Origin: Thalassospira tepidiphila MCCC 1A03514
Lineage (GTDB): Bacteria > Pseudomonadota > Alphaproteobacteria > Rhodospirillales > Thalassospiraceae
Direction of reading: 5' to 3'
DNA length: 64,000 nucleotides
NCBI RefSeq assembly: GCF_001662875.1
Contig: NZ_JPVZ01000004.1
Coordinates: 186,001 to 250,000, forward strand
The translations under genes were made by a program, and so were the position numbers. The notes beneath the pieces were generated by a model that was not told where the DNA came from, ran no database searches, and worked only from the letters and a program-made list of their open reading frames with translations. Position 1 is the first letter of the stretch. Each line of letters begins with the position of its first letter. This document shows, piece after piece, positions 18,455 to 28,117 of this stretch.

Positions 18455-19300
18455 ATGGCCGATTTTCGCGAACATTTCGTCAAATGCTGTGGCTATGAAG
18501 TCCATGTCAGGGCGTGGGGGAATCCGGCCAACCGGCCGCTTCTGATGATGCACGGGCTTGCCCGGCTGGCCGATGATTTTGATCATGTCGCGCCGCATTT
18601 CACCGACAAATACTATGTTCTTTGCCCATCAATGATCGGGCGGGGATTTTCCGGTTGGGCCAGCGATCCGGACACGGAATACACCGTGCCGTTCTATGTC
18701 GCGCAGATGTTTGAACTGCTCGATCATTTCAATATCGATACCTGCGACTGGATCGGCACATCTATGGGCGGCCTGATTGGTCTTTATGCCACAACCGAAG
18801 TTGCCGGACGCATCGAACGGCTGGTGCTTAACGACATTGGCCCCGAACTTGATCCCGCTGCGGTTGCGCGGATCAAATCTTACGTTGGGGCGTCCCCGGA
18901 ATTTGAAACCATCGACGAGGTCGAACAGCTTGTTCGTCTGGTTTATGCATCCTTCGGCGTGGCCGATGATGCGACATGGGCCTTTTTGGCATCACGTTCC
19001 GTACGTCGCCTGCCCAATGGCAATTTCATGATGCACTACGACCCGCAAGTGATGCGGGTCTTCGCCGAACATATTGATAACTTTGATGCTTGGGCCGAAT
19101 TTGAAGCCCTGCCCTGCCCGGTCATGCTGATCAGCGGCGAACAGTCCGATCTTATTCCAAAGTCCATCGTCGATAAAATGAAACAGAAAAAACCACAAAT
19201 GCCGGTTTTTGCAGTGGCGAACTGCGGGCACGCACCCCACTTAAATGATAAAGCGCAAATCGACGCAATTCGGGACTTTCTGAGCACGAGCACATCCTGA
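18455..19300 (+). CDS. Alpha/beta-fold hydrolase
   Basis: A 281-aa alpha/beta hydrolase. The oxyanion region is MMHGLARLADDF; the nucleophile elbow GTSMGG carries the catalytic serine; the acid is probably the aspartate in SGEQSDLIP; the histidine lies in NCGHAPHLND. It starts at an ATG with AAGGAG 6 nt upstream. The substrate is unknown; candidates in the family include esters and C-C bonded ring-cleavage products. It probably shares a transcript with tam. Confidence 0.85.
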   Translation: MADFREHFVKCCGYEVHVRAWGNPANRPLLMMHGLARLADDFDHVAPHFTDKYYVLCPSMIGRGFSGWASDPDTEYTVPFYVAQMFELLDHFNIDTCDWIGTSMGGLIGLYATTEVAGRIERLVLNDIGPELDPAAVARIKSYVGASPEFETIDEVEQLVRLVYASFGVADDATWAFLASRSVRRLPNGNFMMHYDPQVMRVFAEHIDNFDAWAEFEALPCPVMLISGEQSDLIPKSIVDKMKQKKPQMPVFAVANCGHAPHLNDKAQIDAIRDFLSTSTS

Positions 19301-19408
19301 CCGGCCAACGCCCGGCAAATCGCAGGATCAAGTCACGCCTGAAAACCCCGTCCGTCAAGAACCCGATAAAGTTTGCTACGCGCCAAGAACGCAGCAAGGG
19401 TTCAACGG

Positions 19409-19428
19409 TTGTTGGTTGGGACCAACAA
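19409..19428. repeat. Perfect 8-bp hairpin in the gap before the predicted outer-membrane gene
   Basis: TTGTTGGT (19409-19416) and ACCAACAA (19421-19428) pair across a 4-nt TGGG loop. No T-run follows on either strand, so it is not a clear terminator. The rest of the 218-bp gap (19301-19518) shows no gene. Confidence 0.4.
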
Positions 19429-19518
19429 AATCAAACCATTCAAGCGTCCGGCAAAGGACGCAGTCTGGCTGTTGCCTCGATTGCTGTGGTTGTTTGATCA
19501 CCTGTGGGCACAGGCGAC

Positions 19519-20196
19519 ATGAAAAAGCTGCATTGGCCAAATTGGGCAAAAAGACACCGGATATGGATATTTCTGACGGCTTTGCTGCATGCGGGTCTGG
19601 TTCAGAACCCCTCGGCTTTTGCCCAGTCGCTTCAAACTGAACCAACATCGCAAACCGGCGTCACGTTGATCCCGGGTGGCAGCGCATTTGGCCCCGGCGG
19701 TATTTCATCCTCAAACCCAACCGGCTTTGATCGCAGCTTTACCCCGTCGGCACGCTATGGCCTGACGCTTGGTCCCGATGCAACAGATCCCCACAATCCG
19801 GCACAGTACTGGCTTGAATTTGGTGGCACGCCGCGTTCTGATCACGGCATGAATGCGCAAATCGGGTTTGGCTATTCACCGTCTCCTGATGTCGGTTTTA
19901 CCGTCGGACCGTTCGTTGATCTTGATGCCGCGACGCCGGGCAATTTCGGTGTTTATCAGACCGATGCATTCGGTATGCAACATCGTGCACGTCCACGGTT
20001 CGGTTTTACCGGCACAGGCCTGACCAACGATGCCGGACTTGCTGGCTCACTGTCCTACATGCCGCTCGAAGATATCTGGATCGGTCTGCATGGCTCGGTT
20101 TCACGTGATTTGACCACAACGAGCCCCAGTGACGGTCTACTTGATGGCATTGATGCCATGTTGGGGCTGACGGCCAGATACCGGATCCAGTTCTGA
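19519..20196 (+). CDS. Predicted exported beta-barrel-like protein, unknown function
   Basis: A 225-aa protein with an unusually long basic n-region followed by a signal peptide ending near PSAFAQ (residues about 1-36). The mature part is rich in Gly, Phe and Asp with alternating hydrophobic stretches (NAQIGFGYSP, IWIGLHGSVS) and ends in an aromatic F after RYRIQ, the usual end of an outer-membrane barrel strand. I infer a small outer-membrane or surface protein; no named family is recognised. The start is the ATG at 19519; a GTG five codons upstream is possible. Confidence 0.6.
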   Translation: MKKLHWPNWAKRHRIWIFLTALLHAGLVQNPSAFAQSLQTEPTSQTGVTLIPGGSAFGPGGISSSNPTGFDRSFTPSARYGLTLGPDATDPHNPAQYWLEFGGTPRSDHGMNAQIGFGYSPSPDVGFTVGPFVDLDAATPGNFGVYQTDAFGMQHRARPRFGFTGTGLTNDAGLAGSLSYMPLEDIWIGLHGSVSRDLTTTSPSDGLLDGIDAMLGLTARYRIQF

Positions 20197-20312
20197 TATT
20201 GTAATAGCGCACCGTATGCCAACGCCCCTGACAATTCCAATTCGGATGTTGCGCAGCGCTGGCAGTGCTGTATGACTGTTTGAAAGCAAACCAACGGGAC
20301 ATCCAGACACGC

Positions 20313-21299
20313 ATGAGCCATTCGCTCCCTCCTGAACACGCTGTACTTGGACCACCATTCGATGCCTGCAACGAACTGGCAGCCGCAAAGAATGCCAACC
20401 TGTATCGTGCCGCAATGCGCCTTTCGCCCGAACGGCAACGTTTCTTTCTGGCAGCCTATGCCTCGATGCGTGTGATCGACGATATCGTCGATGACGGGTT
20501 CCTTGAACTTCCCGATGCCGAGCGCGATGCCCAACGCGAATTTGTCCTGCAAACCATTCATCAATGGCAAGCACAGGTCATCGCCGCCAAGGCAGATCTG
20601 GATAATCCCCTGCCCGAAAACGGCCCTTTGTCGTCTGAGGTCTATCAGGCCCTGCGCCTGACCTTGGGACGCAGCGACCTTCCCGCAGATCCATGGATCG
20701 AACTGGCAGATGCGCTTCACCGTGACATCGCCGAAGAACCGATGGACGAATGGGACGATTTTATCGCCTATTGCGAAGGGGCAACCGCGGCACCGGCATC
20801 GATTTTTGTTTATCTATTGTCCGCCCGATATGACGCAGAGATCGGCTACACCTCGCCACTGACCAACCCGCCGCTCTATCACGCGCGAGACATGGCGATC
20901 TTTTGCTATATCATTCACATCCTGCGCGACCTGCCCGAAGACATCAAAGGCCCCGACCGCCTTGTCACCATCCCCTCGGAAGTCCTGATCGCTGCCGACA
21001 TCACCCTTGGTGAAATCCGCAATGCCATCGGTCAGGGCAAATATGGTGATCTCGATTATCTCGGTAAAATCCTGCTCGAACATGCCTGGGAGCATTTCGA
21101 AACCGGGCAAGCCAGATCGGGTGAATTGTTGTCGGTTCTTGATACGGACGAGGCCGATACCTTATCGCGCCTGTTTACCGTCTATATCGAACTGGGCGGA
21201 GCCATGATGGAAAACGGCTATGCAGGCTTCCTGACCGAACGCGATGAAATCATGCAAAGCACGGCCCAAAACAGCCTGCCTGACGTCAAAAAGGACTAG
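20313..21299 (+). CDS. Squalene/phytoene synthase family protein
   Basis: A 328-aa class-I isoprenoid synthase of the trans-head-to-head type. The first aspartate motif reads VIDDIVDD and the second region DLPEDIKGPDRL; LYRAAMRLSPERQRFFLAAYA matches the substrate-binding start of the family. These enzymes join two farnesyl- or geranylgeranyl-diphosphates. No hopanoid (hpn) or carotenoid (crt) gene is adjacent, so the product cannot be named from context. The ATG at 20313 is used; a GTG at 20265 would add 16 residues without a good ribosome site. It ends at a bidirectional terminator shared with pgk. Confidence 0.82.
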   Translation: MSHSLPPEHAVLGPPFDACNELAAAKNANLYRAAMRLSPERQRFFLAAYASMRVIDDIVDDGFLELPDAERDAQREFVLQTIHQWQAQVIAAKADLDNPLPENGPLSSEVYQALRLTLGRSDLPADPWIELADALHRDIAEEPMDEWDDFIAYCEGATAAPASIFVYLLSARYDAEIGYTSPLTNPPLYHARDMAIFCYIIHILRDLPEDIKGPDRLVTIPSEVLIAADITLGEIRNAIGQGKYGDLDYLGKILLEHAWEHFETGQARSGELLSVLDTDEADTLSRLFTVYIELGGAMMENGYAGFLTERDEIMQSTAQNSLPDVKKD

Positions 21300-21323
21300 G
21301 TTTCCTAGGCGCGCCGCAAAAGA

Positions 21324-21355
21324 AAACCCCGCCAACTTGGCGGGGTTTGTTGTTT
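21324..21355. terminator. Bidirectional terminator between the squalene-synthase-family gene and pgk
   Basis: A perfect 10-bp stem AAACCCCGCC/GGCGGGGTTT with a 5-nt loop. T-rich tracts follow on both strands (TGTTGTTTT on plus, TCTTTT on minus), serving both convergent genes. Confidence 0.9.
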
Positions 21356-21374
21356 TGTGCCCAAACCAAATGGC

Positions 21375-22571
21375 TTAGCTGGCGCGAAGGGCCGCCACAC
21401 CCGGAAGGGTCTTGCCTTCCAGCCATTCCAGGAACGCACCACCCGCGGTCGAGACATATGAAAATGCCTGATCAGAATCGGCATGACGCAGGGCCGCAAC
21501 CGTGTCGCCACCACCTGCAACCGACAAAAGTTTGCCGGCCTTGGTCAGTTCTGCTGCATGCTGGGCGACCGAAACGGTTGCAGTGTCAAACGGGGTAATT
21601 TCAAACGCACCCAACGGGCCGTTCCAGACCAGCGTTTCACAAGTCTCAAGACGCTTGTTCAGGTCTTCGATGGTTGCCGGACCGGCATCAAGGATCATGC
21701 CCTCTGCGGCAACGTCGTTGATGTCACAAACATCATGCGGCGCATTGGCGGCAAATTCCTTGGCCACCAGACCATCAACCGGCAGGACGATTTCGCAATT
21801 GGCGGCTTCGGCCTTTTTGAAAATCTCGCGCGCGGTATCAAGCAGGTCATGCTCGCACAGTGACTTGCCAACATTGACACCCTTGGCTGCCAGGAAGGTG
21901 TTGGCCATGCCACCGCCAATCACCAGCTGATCGACCTTGGCAACAAGATTGCCCAGAAGATCAAGCTTGGTGGAAATCTTTGCACCGCCAACAATCGCCA
22001 TCACCGGATGCTTCGGCGCTTCCAGCGCATTGCCAAGCGCTTCAAGCTCAGCCTGCATCAATCGACCGGCATAGGCCGGAAGCGCGCGTGCCAGACCCTC
22101 GGTCGAGGCATGTGCACGGTGCGCACAGGAAAACGCGTCATTGACATACATATCGCCAAGCTTTGCCAGCTCAGCAACAAAAGCCGGGTCGTTCTTTTCT
22201 TCTTCGGCGTGGTAACGCAGGTTTTCCAGAAGGGCGATTTCGCCGTCTTTCAGGCTGTTGACCACGCTTTCCGCCGCGTCACCGATGCAATCATCCGCAA
22301 ACTTCACCGGACGACCAAGCTGCTTGGCAAGGGCATCGGCAACCGGTTTCAGGCTCATTTCCGGGACGCGCGCACCTTTGGGACGACCGAAATGCGTAAT
22401 CACCACCAGTTTCGCCCCGGCATCCGCCAGTTCGATCAGGCCCGGTACGGTGCGGTCGATACGAGTCGTATCGCCAACAACACCATCCTTCATCGGAACG
22501 TTAAGATCAGCGCGCAGCAAAACGCGCTTGCCAGCGACATTGACACCGTCAAGCGTATTGAAGTCAGCCAT
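21375..22571 (-). CDS. pgk: Phosphoglycerate kinase
   Basis: A 398-aa glycolytic kinase moving phosphate between 1,3-bisphosphoglycerate and ADP. The N-terminal [14 protein letters not shown] is the phosphoglycerate-binding signature. HFGRPKG supplies basic residues, and the C-terminal [12 protein letters not shown] is the nucleotide loop. Length is normal. No gapA neighbours it here, unlike many alphaproteobacteria. It follows dapF on the same strand after a hairpin, so it probably has its own promoter in the 151-bp gap. Confidence 0.96.
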   Translation of the reverse strand: MADFNTLDGVNVAGKRVLLRADLNVPMKDGVVGDTTRIDRTVPGLIELADAGAKLVVITHFGRPKGARVPEMSLKPVADALAKQLGRPVKFADDCIGDAAESVVNSLKDGEIALLENLRYHAEEEKNDPAFVAELAKLGDMYVNDAFSCAHRAHASTEGLARALPAYAGRLMQAELEALGNALEAPKHPVMAIVGGAKISTKLDLLGNLVAKVDQLVIGGGMANTFLAAKGVNVGKSLCEHDLLDTAREIFKKAEAANCEIVLPVDGLVAKEFAANAPHDVCDINDVAAEGMILDAGPATIEDLNKRLETCETLVWNGPLGAFEITPFDTATVSVAQHAAELTKAGKLLSVAGGGDTVAALRHADSDQAFSYVSTAGGAFLEWLEGKTLPGVAALRAS

Positions 22572-22696
22572 TATCTGAACCTGCTTTTGAGTTTCACAAA
22601 AGACGGGATTGGGTGTCCCGACATGGATTGAACCAAATCCTGATACGCCTTGTTTTGCCCGATCACCTCATCCGACGCAAGGCCAGATCAAATCGG

Positions 22697-22723
22697 CAAA
22701 AAGACCAATCAGGAAAACCTGAT
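22697..22723 (-). terminator. Possible terminator at the end of dapF
   Basis: On the minus strand ATCAGG-TTTT-CCTGAT starts within the dapF stop codon and is followed by TGGTCTTTTT. The stem is only 6 bp, so efficiency is uncertain. Confidence 0.45.
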
Positions 22724-23568
22724 CAATGGTTTCCCAGAAGGGACGCGTGCAAAAAACCAGAAAAACTGGTCGCGACCGGGCCGGTCATCAACACATGATC
22801 ATCGGGCAGCCATTCAATGGTCAGTGGCCCGCCATCAAGGATCACTTCGACCTTGCGACCGGTAAGGCCACGACGTGCCGCCGCAACACCAGCCGCGCAA
22901 GCGCCAGTCCCGCATGCACGGGTCACGCCGACACCGCGTTCCCAAACACGCATACGGATCTTGTTTTCATCAATGATGCTGCAAACTTCGATATTGGCGC
23001 GTTCCGGAAACATTTCGTGATGTTCAAGCACCGGACCGAATTTCTCGATATCAATGGACTCGGCATCATCAACAAAGAAAACACCATGCGGATTACCGAC
23101 ATTGACACCTACGGCATCTGAAAGTGGTCCGAGTGAAAGCGGAATGTGATTGGTATCGACCGCATCGGACAGCGGAATATCACGCCAATCCAGTTTGACC
23201 TGCCCCATATCAACCGTGACACGGCCATCGGCCAAGCCATTGGCATCCAGCAACCCGACAACGGTTTCAATGATCACGTCTTTGCGGCCAAGTTCGCCCA
23301 TCACGATATTGGCGACACAGCGGGTCGCATTGCCACACGCCTGTACCTCGCCACCATCATTGTTACGGATGCGCATAAAGGCATCGGCCAGATCATCGCG
23401 GGCCGGTTCGATGACGATCAACTGATCGCAACCGACCCCGGTTTTGCGATCGGCAATACGGGCAGCGGTCGCGTCATCAAGATCAAGCACAGCGGGATCG
23501 CGTCGTCCGTCAAAGACAACGAAATCATTTCCCAAACCATGCATTTTGACAAAAGGAATACCGTTCAT
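22723..23568 (-). CDS. dapF: Diaminopimelate epimerase
   Basis: A 281-aa PLP-independent epimerase converting LL- to meso-diaminopimelate for lysine and peptidoglycan. Both catalytic cysteines are visible, in VQACGNATRCV and in TRACGTGACAAG. The N-terminus PFVKMHGLGNDFVVFDG is diagnostic. The ATG at 23568 gives a normal length; the open frame continues upstream to 23898 but would overlap the TVP38 gene and is not conserved. An ATG at 23604 is an alternative start. Confidence 0.95.
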   Translation of the reverse strand: MNGIPFVKMHGLGNDFVVFDGRRDPAVLDLDDATAARIADRKTGVGCDQLIVIEPARDDLADAFMRIRNNDGGEVQACGNATRCVANIVMGELGRKDVIIETVVGLLDANGLADGRVTVDMGQVKLDWRDIPLSDAVDTNHIPLSLGPLSDAVGVNVGNPHGVFFVDDAESIDIEKFGPVLEHHEMFPERANIEVCSIIDENKIRMRVWERGVGVTRACGTGACAAGVAAARRGLTGRKVEVILDGGPLTIEWLPDDHVLMTGPVATSFSGFLHASLLGNH

Positions 23569-23642
23569 ACCCGCCTTATAGTCGTGATTCCAAAGCACGT
23601 CCATATGTGGGTTATTCACAGTGTCGCGCAACCTCGCCCCAA

Positions 23643-24305
23643 TCAAACCCGGCGATGCGCCCGTCTGTGATGACGGATCAGGAAAAACCAGCATAACCAC
23701 ATGACAACCGAAACTGTCGCAGCCCCCCAAATGGCAGGCATCGGATCGGTCGCCGAACTTTGCGCGCCGAGCCAGGCACACACAATCACGTATGGAACCG
23801 TGCCGATCAGATAGCCAAATCCGAACTTCACAAATCGCATTCGTGTCACGCCGGCCAGACAGCATGACACTTCGGGCAGGATCGGCATTGCACGGCAAAT
23901 CATCAAGACAACCAGGCCATAGCGTGAAAAGACCTCCTCCATCTCGCTGAGACGCTCTTCATCGGAAATGATTCGGCGCAGAACTGAACGGCCAAATCTC
24001 GTGCTGATCCCATATCCCATTGCACCGGCGGTGATCATGCCGGTTCCAGCTGCCAATGCACCACCAAGTGGCCCCAGAAAATATCCTGCCAACACGGTGA
24101 CCGTCATGGTCGGCACAGCAATGAACAAATCCGCCACCAGAAGCGCAATGACAATCGTCGCGACAAGCCACGCATCGATTTGCTGGGCATATTCCAGCCA
24201 GCGCACGACATCATCGCGTTGCAAAAGCCCGGTTGCGATCAATATCCCGAAGGTCGCCGCAAAGCAGGTCGCAAGCACCAGTCCGGTTTTCAGAAGATCC
24301 TTCAT
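23643..24305 (-). CDS. TVP38/TMEM64 family membrane protein
   Basis: A 220-aa inner-membrane protein with about five hydrophobic segments. It has the VTT/SNARE-associated domain features: LAGYFLGPLGGALAAGTG, and the loop RAMPILPEVSCCLAGVTRM before another helix. Family members are now linked to lipid or undecaprenyl-phosphate movement, though most remain uncharacterised. It starts 6 nt after the upstream SDR ends, so the two are one transcript. Confidence 0.85.
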   Translation of the reverse strand: MKDLLKTGLVLATCFAATFGILIATGLLQRDDVVRWLEYAQQIDAWLVATIVIALLVADLFIAVPTMTVTVLAGYFLGPLGGALAAGTGMITAGAMGYGISTRFGRSVLRRIISDEERLSEMEEVFSRYGLVVLMICRAMPILPEVSCCLAGVTRMRFVKFGFGYLIGTVPYVIVCAWLGAQSSATDPMPAIWGAATVSVVMWLCWFFLIRHHRRAHRRV

Positions 24306-24311
24306 GATTGC

Positions 24312-25082
24312 CTACCCCTTGCGCAAAATTGACTTCATCAGGGACGGCGACAACCGGGTGACCACCGGGATCAACCGTGCCTTGCCGACATAGATTTCAT
24401 TCTGCCCGGCAAGAATGCCGTCATGGATGGCAAGGGCGGCCTGCTGTGCCGGGATCTTGGCAATTTCGCGGCCTGCGGTCATGGGGGTGTCGACCACCGG
24501 CAAGAACACCTCGCTGATGGCAATCGGCAGGTCTGCGGCAACAAGCTGGTAACGCAGGCTTTGCGAAAAGCTGTGAAGCGCAGCTTTGCTGGCGCAATAG
24601 ATCGCACTACCCGTCTTGGGGAAAAAGGCCAGCCCGGAAGACACATTGACGATGCGACTCCAGACCCCGGTCCGTTGCGGTGTGCCGGTATGGCCCTGTT
24701 CTGTCCATGCCTTGATCACCGCATGACATATGCGGATGGGCGCCTGCAGGTTAATCGCAATTTCCCGATCCGCCAGAGACGCGCTGAATTCCACATCTGT
24801 CAAAACGCCCCTTTCCTGCACGGCGGCGTTATTGATCACAAGGTCAAGGCGTGGAACATCGCGCAAAATATCGGCCATCATCGCATCAACGGATGCAGGA
24901 TGCGCCAGATCGGCACACACGGTTTGCAACCCCGGATAGTGGTCTTTGAGGTCATGAAGCTTCACCTCGGATCGGCCATGCGCGATCACGTTAAAACCTT
25001 GCGCATGATAAATGCCCAGCAATTCGCGTCCGATTCCCGATGTTGCGCCGGTTATAAGGACAGTTCCTGATTGTGTGTTCAT
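24312..25082 (-). CDS. Short-chain dehydrogenase (DltE-like)
   Basis: A 256-aa SDR. It has the cofactor loop TGATSGIG, then NNAAVQERG, the catalytic serine in VNVSSGLAF, and the YxxxK motif in IYCASKAALHS. Overall pattern is closest to DltE-type SDRs, often of unknown substrate. It is the first gene of a two-gene unit with the TVP38 protein and is divergent from the Crp-family gene at 25173. Confidence 0.82.
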   Translation of the reverse strand: MNTQSGTVLITGATSGIGRELLGIYHAQGFNVIAHGRSEVKLHDLKDHYPGLQTVCADLAHPASVDAMMADILRDVPRLDLVINNAAVQERGVLTDVEFSASLADREIAINLQAPIRICHAVIKAWTEQGHTGTPQRTGVWSRIVNVSSGLAFFPKTGSAIYCASKAALHSFSQSLRYQLVAADLPIAISEVFLPVVDTPMTAGREIAKIPAQQAALAIHDGILAGQNEIYVGKARLIPVVTRLSPSLMKSILRKG

Positions 25083-25172
25083 ATTGGCTTCCCATCCGCG
25101 TAGTCTGGTGTTCAGATCAGCGACAGTTGGCCATTACGCAGTGGGACTGGCATTAACCCGGGTTTATTGGGC

Positions 25173-25757
25173 ATGAACATTTACGATTTGATCGAACAGC
25201 TCAGGGCTGATCCGGATCTGGCACCAAAGATACGGACCACAACCCATGCCAAAGGCAGCCAGATCATCAAACAGGGTGAGGTTTGCGGGGATGTGATTTT
25301 TCTGCGCAAAGGCCTCGCCCAGATGTCCTATGTCACATTCGAAGGCAAGGAATGGATCAAAAGCTTCTTTGCGGAAAATGCGATCATGGGAGCAAGGCGT
25401 TGCCAGATCCTGGGCGAGCCGAGCCACTTTGCCATCACATGCCTTGAGGACTGCGAAATTACAGCCGTACCCTATGACGGCTTACGCAAACTTGCCGCGC
25501 GTGCACCGGACCTGATGGCCATCTTTTTTGATTTCAACGAACAGGTCAGCATGCGCAAGGAAAAGCGCGAATACGAATTCCTGTGCCTGTCCGCCCAGGA
25601 TCGATATCAGGGGTTTCTTGAAGATTACGCCCATATTGTCCCGCGCCTGACTCAGGCACAGATCGCAAGCTTTATCGGCATTACGCCAATTGCACTGTCG
25701 CGCATCCGAAAAAGGATAAATCAGGCAGAAAGCCGCGGGGTTGTCGGCGCACAATAA
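25173..25757 (+). CDS. Crp/Fnr-family transcriptional regulator
   Basis: A 194-aa regulator with an N-terminal cyclic-nucleotide-binding-like fold (QGEVCGDVIFLRKGLAQMSY) and a C-terminal HTH (RLTQAQIASFIGITPIALSRIRKRI). There is no N-terminal cysteine cluster, so it is not an oxygen-sensing FNR. The HTH lacks the E..SR recognition triad seen in the gene at 34964, so its target should differ. It is divergent from the SDR/TVP38 unit, which is the obvious candidate target. Its last 37 bases overlap the end of the convergent gene at 25721. Confidence 0.82.
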   Translation: MNIYDLIEQLRADPDLAPKIRTTTHAKGSQIIKQGEVCGDVIFLRKGLAQMSYVTFEGKEWIKSFFAENAIMGARRCQILGEPSHFAITCLEDCEITAVPYDGLRKLAARAPDLMAIFFDFNEQVSMRKEKREYEFLCLSAQDRYQGFLEDYAHIVPRLTQAQIASFIGITPIALSRIRKRINQAESRGVVGAQ

Positions 25758-26227
25758 CGCACCTTGCTTGGCGCATATCCGGCCCGGGAAAAATAAGCCC
25801 TGAGACGTTCGTCCGGTTCACCAAGCGAGACATAGACATTGCTGCAATCATGCACCCGCGCCAAACGGCTCATGGCATCGCGCATCGCATCAAGGACATA
25901 GTCGCCCGATACGATTTCAACTGCCATCACATTGTCGACATGCAAGACAACGCCATCGGTCATGTCATCGCGGACATAATACGAAAACAGTCCATGGATA
26001 TAGCCACGCTCGTTGGCAATCACGATGATGCCGCGCTCACGTTGCCAGAGGATGTCATCACCGTCGGTGCCTGCACCAACGGAATCCTTGTTAACCGGCA
26101 TGCAATACTGATCGACGAATGCACGCCAACGGTCAAAAGACATGTCGACTTTCAACATCTGAACCAGCGGATATGTCATATCCGCTGTCTGTGCTGTAAG
26201 TGGAAGTGACTTATAGGCTTCTGACAT
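25721..26227 (-). CDS. GNAT-like acetyltransferase-fold protein
   Basis: A 168-aa protein with a GNAT-like pattern: an N-terminal helix pair, the strand RGIIVIANERGYIHGLFSYYV, then VVLHVDNVMAVEIV, and a C-terminal RLRAYFSRAGYAP typical of the last GNAT helix and strand. The acetyl-CoA loop is not clear-cut, so the call is family-level only. An FNR-type box (26281-26294) lies 54 bp upstream, at a distance suitable for activating this gene. Its 3' end overlaps the convergent Crp-family gene by 37 bp. Confidence 0.6.
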   Translation of the reverse strand: MSEAYKSLPLTAQTADMTYPLVQMLKVDMSFDRWRAFVDQYCMPVNKDSVGAGTDGDDILWQRERGIIVIANERGYIHGLFSYYVRDDMTDGVVLHVDNVMAVEIVSGDYVLDAMRDAMSRLARVHDCSNVYVSLGEPDERLRAYFSRAGYAPSKVRYCAPTTPRLSA

Positions 26228-26280
26228 GATCCTGCCCTCTGGAATTTAGCAGATCATGCCGCAAATAAATCGGCCCCACC

Positions 26281-26294
26281 TTGATGTGCATCAA
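26281..26294. promoter_or_regulatory. Perfect FNR-type box
   Basis: TTGATGTGCATCAA matches the FNR/Anr consensus TTGAT-N4-ATCAA exactly. With the usual -41.5 placement it could drive the minus-strand gene at 26227 (CATGAT as a -10) or a distal plus-strand start toward ccoN (CATAAA near 26318). Confidence 0.75.
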
Positions 26295-26402
26295 CACCTT
26301 TTGAGGGTTTGGCGCGCATAAACACAGCCAGTACAGAAGTACCCAGCCGAAGGGCCAATACGTTTCCGCCGATTGAATTTCTGACGGGTTTGCAAGCCGA
26401 GA

Positions 26403-26416
26403 TTGACGTAGGTCAA
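26403..26416 (+). promoter_or_regulatory. FNR-like box upstream of ccoN
   Basis: TTGACGTAGGTCAA is a 5-4-5 inverted repeat of the FNR/FixK class. The hexamer CATACT at 26439-26444 is at the distance expected for a class-II promoter with a start near 26451, leaving about 180 nt of leader before ccoN. Confidence 0.65.
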
Positions 26417-26630
26417 TGGCTTTTGGATGAACTGTCCGCATACTCGCCGAACGAATTGGGAAACCTCGCCCGGAATAACGCGCCCTGACTTTCAGACAAG
26501 GTGCATTTTGGGTGGGGCTTTTTGTGCAGGTGGACTGAAGATCAAAAAGGTCGTCGGTTCATCGGGACTATTGAAACTGCCCGAGAGGGTTTTGGGCAGT
26601 TCACCCGACCACCTTGAACGGGAGTCAAGC

Positions 26631-28103
26631 ATGAGCCAGGGGAGCATGGCACAGGCAGCATCGCCTTCAGTTGCTGTCAATTATAATATGGACGTTGTGC
26701 GCTGGGCCGCACTTGCGACCGTATTTTGGGGAGTAGTCGGATTTTTGGTGGGCGATGTCATTGCATGGCAGCTCGCATTTCCGGTTCTCAATTTTGATAC
26801 AGAATTTCTGAACTTCGGACGCCTGCGTCCGCTGCACACCTCGGCAGTGATCTTTGCCTTTGGCGGTAACGCGCTTCTGGCAACGTCATTCTATGTCGTG
26901 CAGCGTACCTGCCGCGCACCGCTTTATGGCGGCCGCGCACTTCCGGCGTTCGTGTTCTGGGGGTACCAGCTGTTCATCGTGATGGCAGCCATCGGTTATG
27001 TCACCGGTGTGACCCAGGGTCGTGAATATGCCGAACCGGAATGGTTCGTTGATATCTGGATCACGATCGTCTGGGTTTGCTATCTGGCAATGTTTGTCGG
27101 CACCCTTTTGAAACGTACCGAGCCGCACATTTACGTCGCGAACTGGTTCTATCTGGCCTTTATCGTGACCATTGCGATGCTCCATCTTGGCAACAACCTT
27201 GCCATTCCGGTCTCGTTTATGGGCACGAAGTCCTATTCGATGTTCTCTGGCGTGCAGGATGCATTGACCCAGTGGTGGTACGGCCATAACGCTGTGGGCT
27301 TCTTCCTGACGGCTGGCTTCCTCGGCATGATGTACTACTTCATTCCGAAACGTGCCGAACGTCCGGTTTATTCCTATCGCCTGTCGATCATCCACTTCTG
27401 GGCGCTGATCTTCCTGTATATCTGGGCTGGTCCGCACCACCTGCACTACACCGCACTTCCGGATTGGGCACAGACCCTTGGCATGACCTTCTCGATCATG
27501 CTGTGGATGCCGTCATGGGGCGGGATGATCAACGGTCTGATGACGCTTTCGGGCGCCTGGGACAAACTGCGCACGGATCCGGTTCTGCGTTTCATGGTCG
27601 CGGCTGTCGGTTTTTACGGCATGTCGACCTTCGAAGGCCCGGTCATGTCGATCAAGGCGGTCAACGGCCTGTCGCACTATACCGACTGGACCATTGGTCA
27701 CGTGCATTCCGGTGCGCTTGGCTGGGTTGCCTTCGTATCGTTCGGTGCGATCTACTTCCTGATCCCGGTCCTTTGGCACCGTGAACGCCTGTATTCGATG
27801 CGCCTTGTGGCTCATCACTTCTGGCTCGGTACCATCGGGATCGTTCTTTACATCACCTCGATGTGGGTTTCGGGGATCATGCAGGGCCTGATGTGGCGCG
27901 CCTATGACGACCTTGGCTTCTTGCAGTATTCCTTCATCGAAACTGTCGAGGCAATGCATCCCTACTACATCATTCGTGCAACCGGTGGCCTGCTGTTCTT
28001 GCTGGGTTCGCTGCTGATGGTCTGGAACATCTACAAGACCATCAAGGGTGACCTCCGTAACGAAGCACCAATCGGCACACCTGCACCCGTTGCAGCCGAA
28101 TAA
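26631..28103 (+). CDS. ccoN: cbb3-type cytochrome c oxidase subunit I
   Basis: A 490-aa, 12-helix heme-copper oxidase subunit, the catalytic core of the high-affinity cbb3 terminal oxidase. Conserved histidines for heme b, heme b3 and CuB appear in [33 protein letters not shown] and [14 protein letters not shown]. The ATG at 26631 has GGGAG 6 nt before it; the open frame reaches back to 26427 but lacks conservation and crosses the putative promoter. First gene of ccoNOQP; FNR-like boxes upstream suggest microaerobic induction. Confidence 0.97.
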   Translation: MSQGSMAQAASPSVAVNYNMDVVRWAALATVFWGVVGFLVGDVIAWQLAFPVLNFDTEFLNFGRLRPLHTSAVIFAFGGNALLATSFYVVQRTCRAPLYGGRALPAFVFWGYQLFIVMAAIGYVTGVTQGREYAEPEWFVDIWITIVWVCYLAMFVGTLLKRTEPHIYVANWFYLAFIVTIAMLHLGNNLAIPVSFMGTKSYSMFSGVQDALTQWWYGHNAVGFFLTAGFLGMMYYFIPKRAERPVYSYRLSIIHFWALIFLYIWAGPHHLHYTALPDWAQTLGMTFSIMLWMPSWGGMINGLMTLSGAWDKLRTDPVLRFMVAAVGFYGMSTFEGPVMSIKAVNGLSHYTDWTIGHVHSGALGWVAFVSFGAIYFLIPVLWHRERLYSMRLVAHHFWLGTIGIVLYITSMWVSGIMQGLMWRAYDDLGFLQYSFIETVEAMHPYYIIRATGGLLFLLGSLLMVWNIYKTIKGDLRNEAPIGTPAPVAAE

Positions 28104-28117
28104 GGGGGGAACCAGAG

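Noticed and set aside
26427..26630. Upstream extension of ccoN
   Set aside because: The extra 68 codons follow a probable promoter, are not CcoN-like, and a good ribosome site precedes the ATG at 26631.
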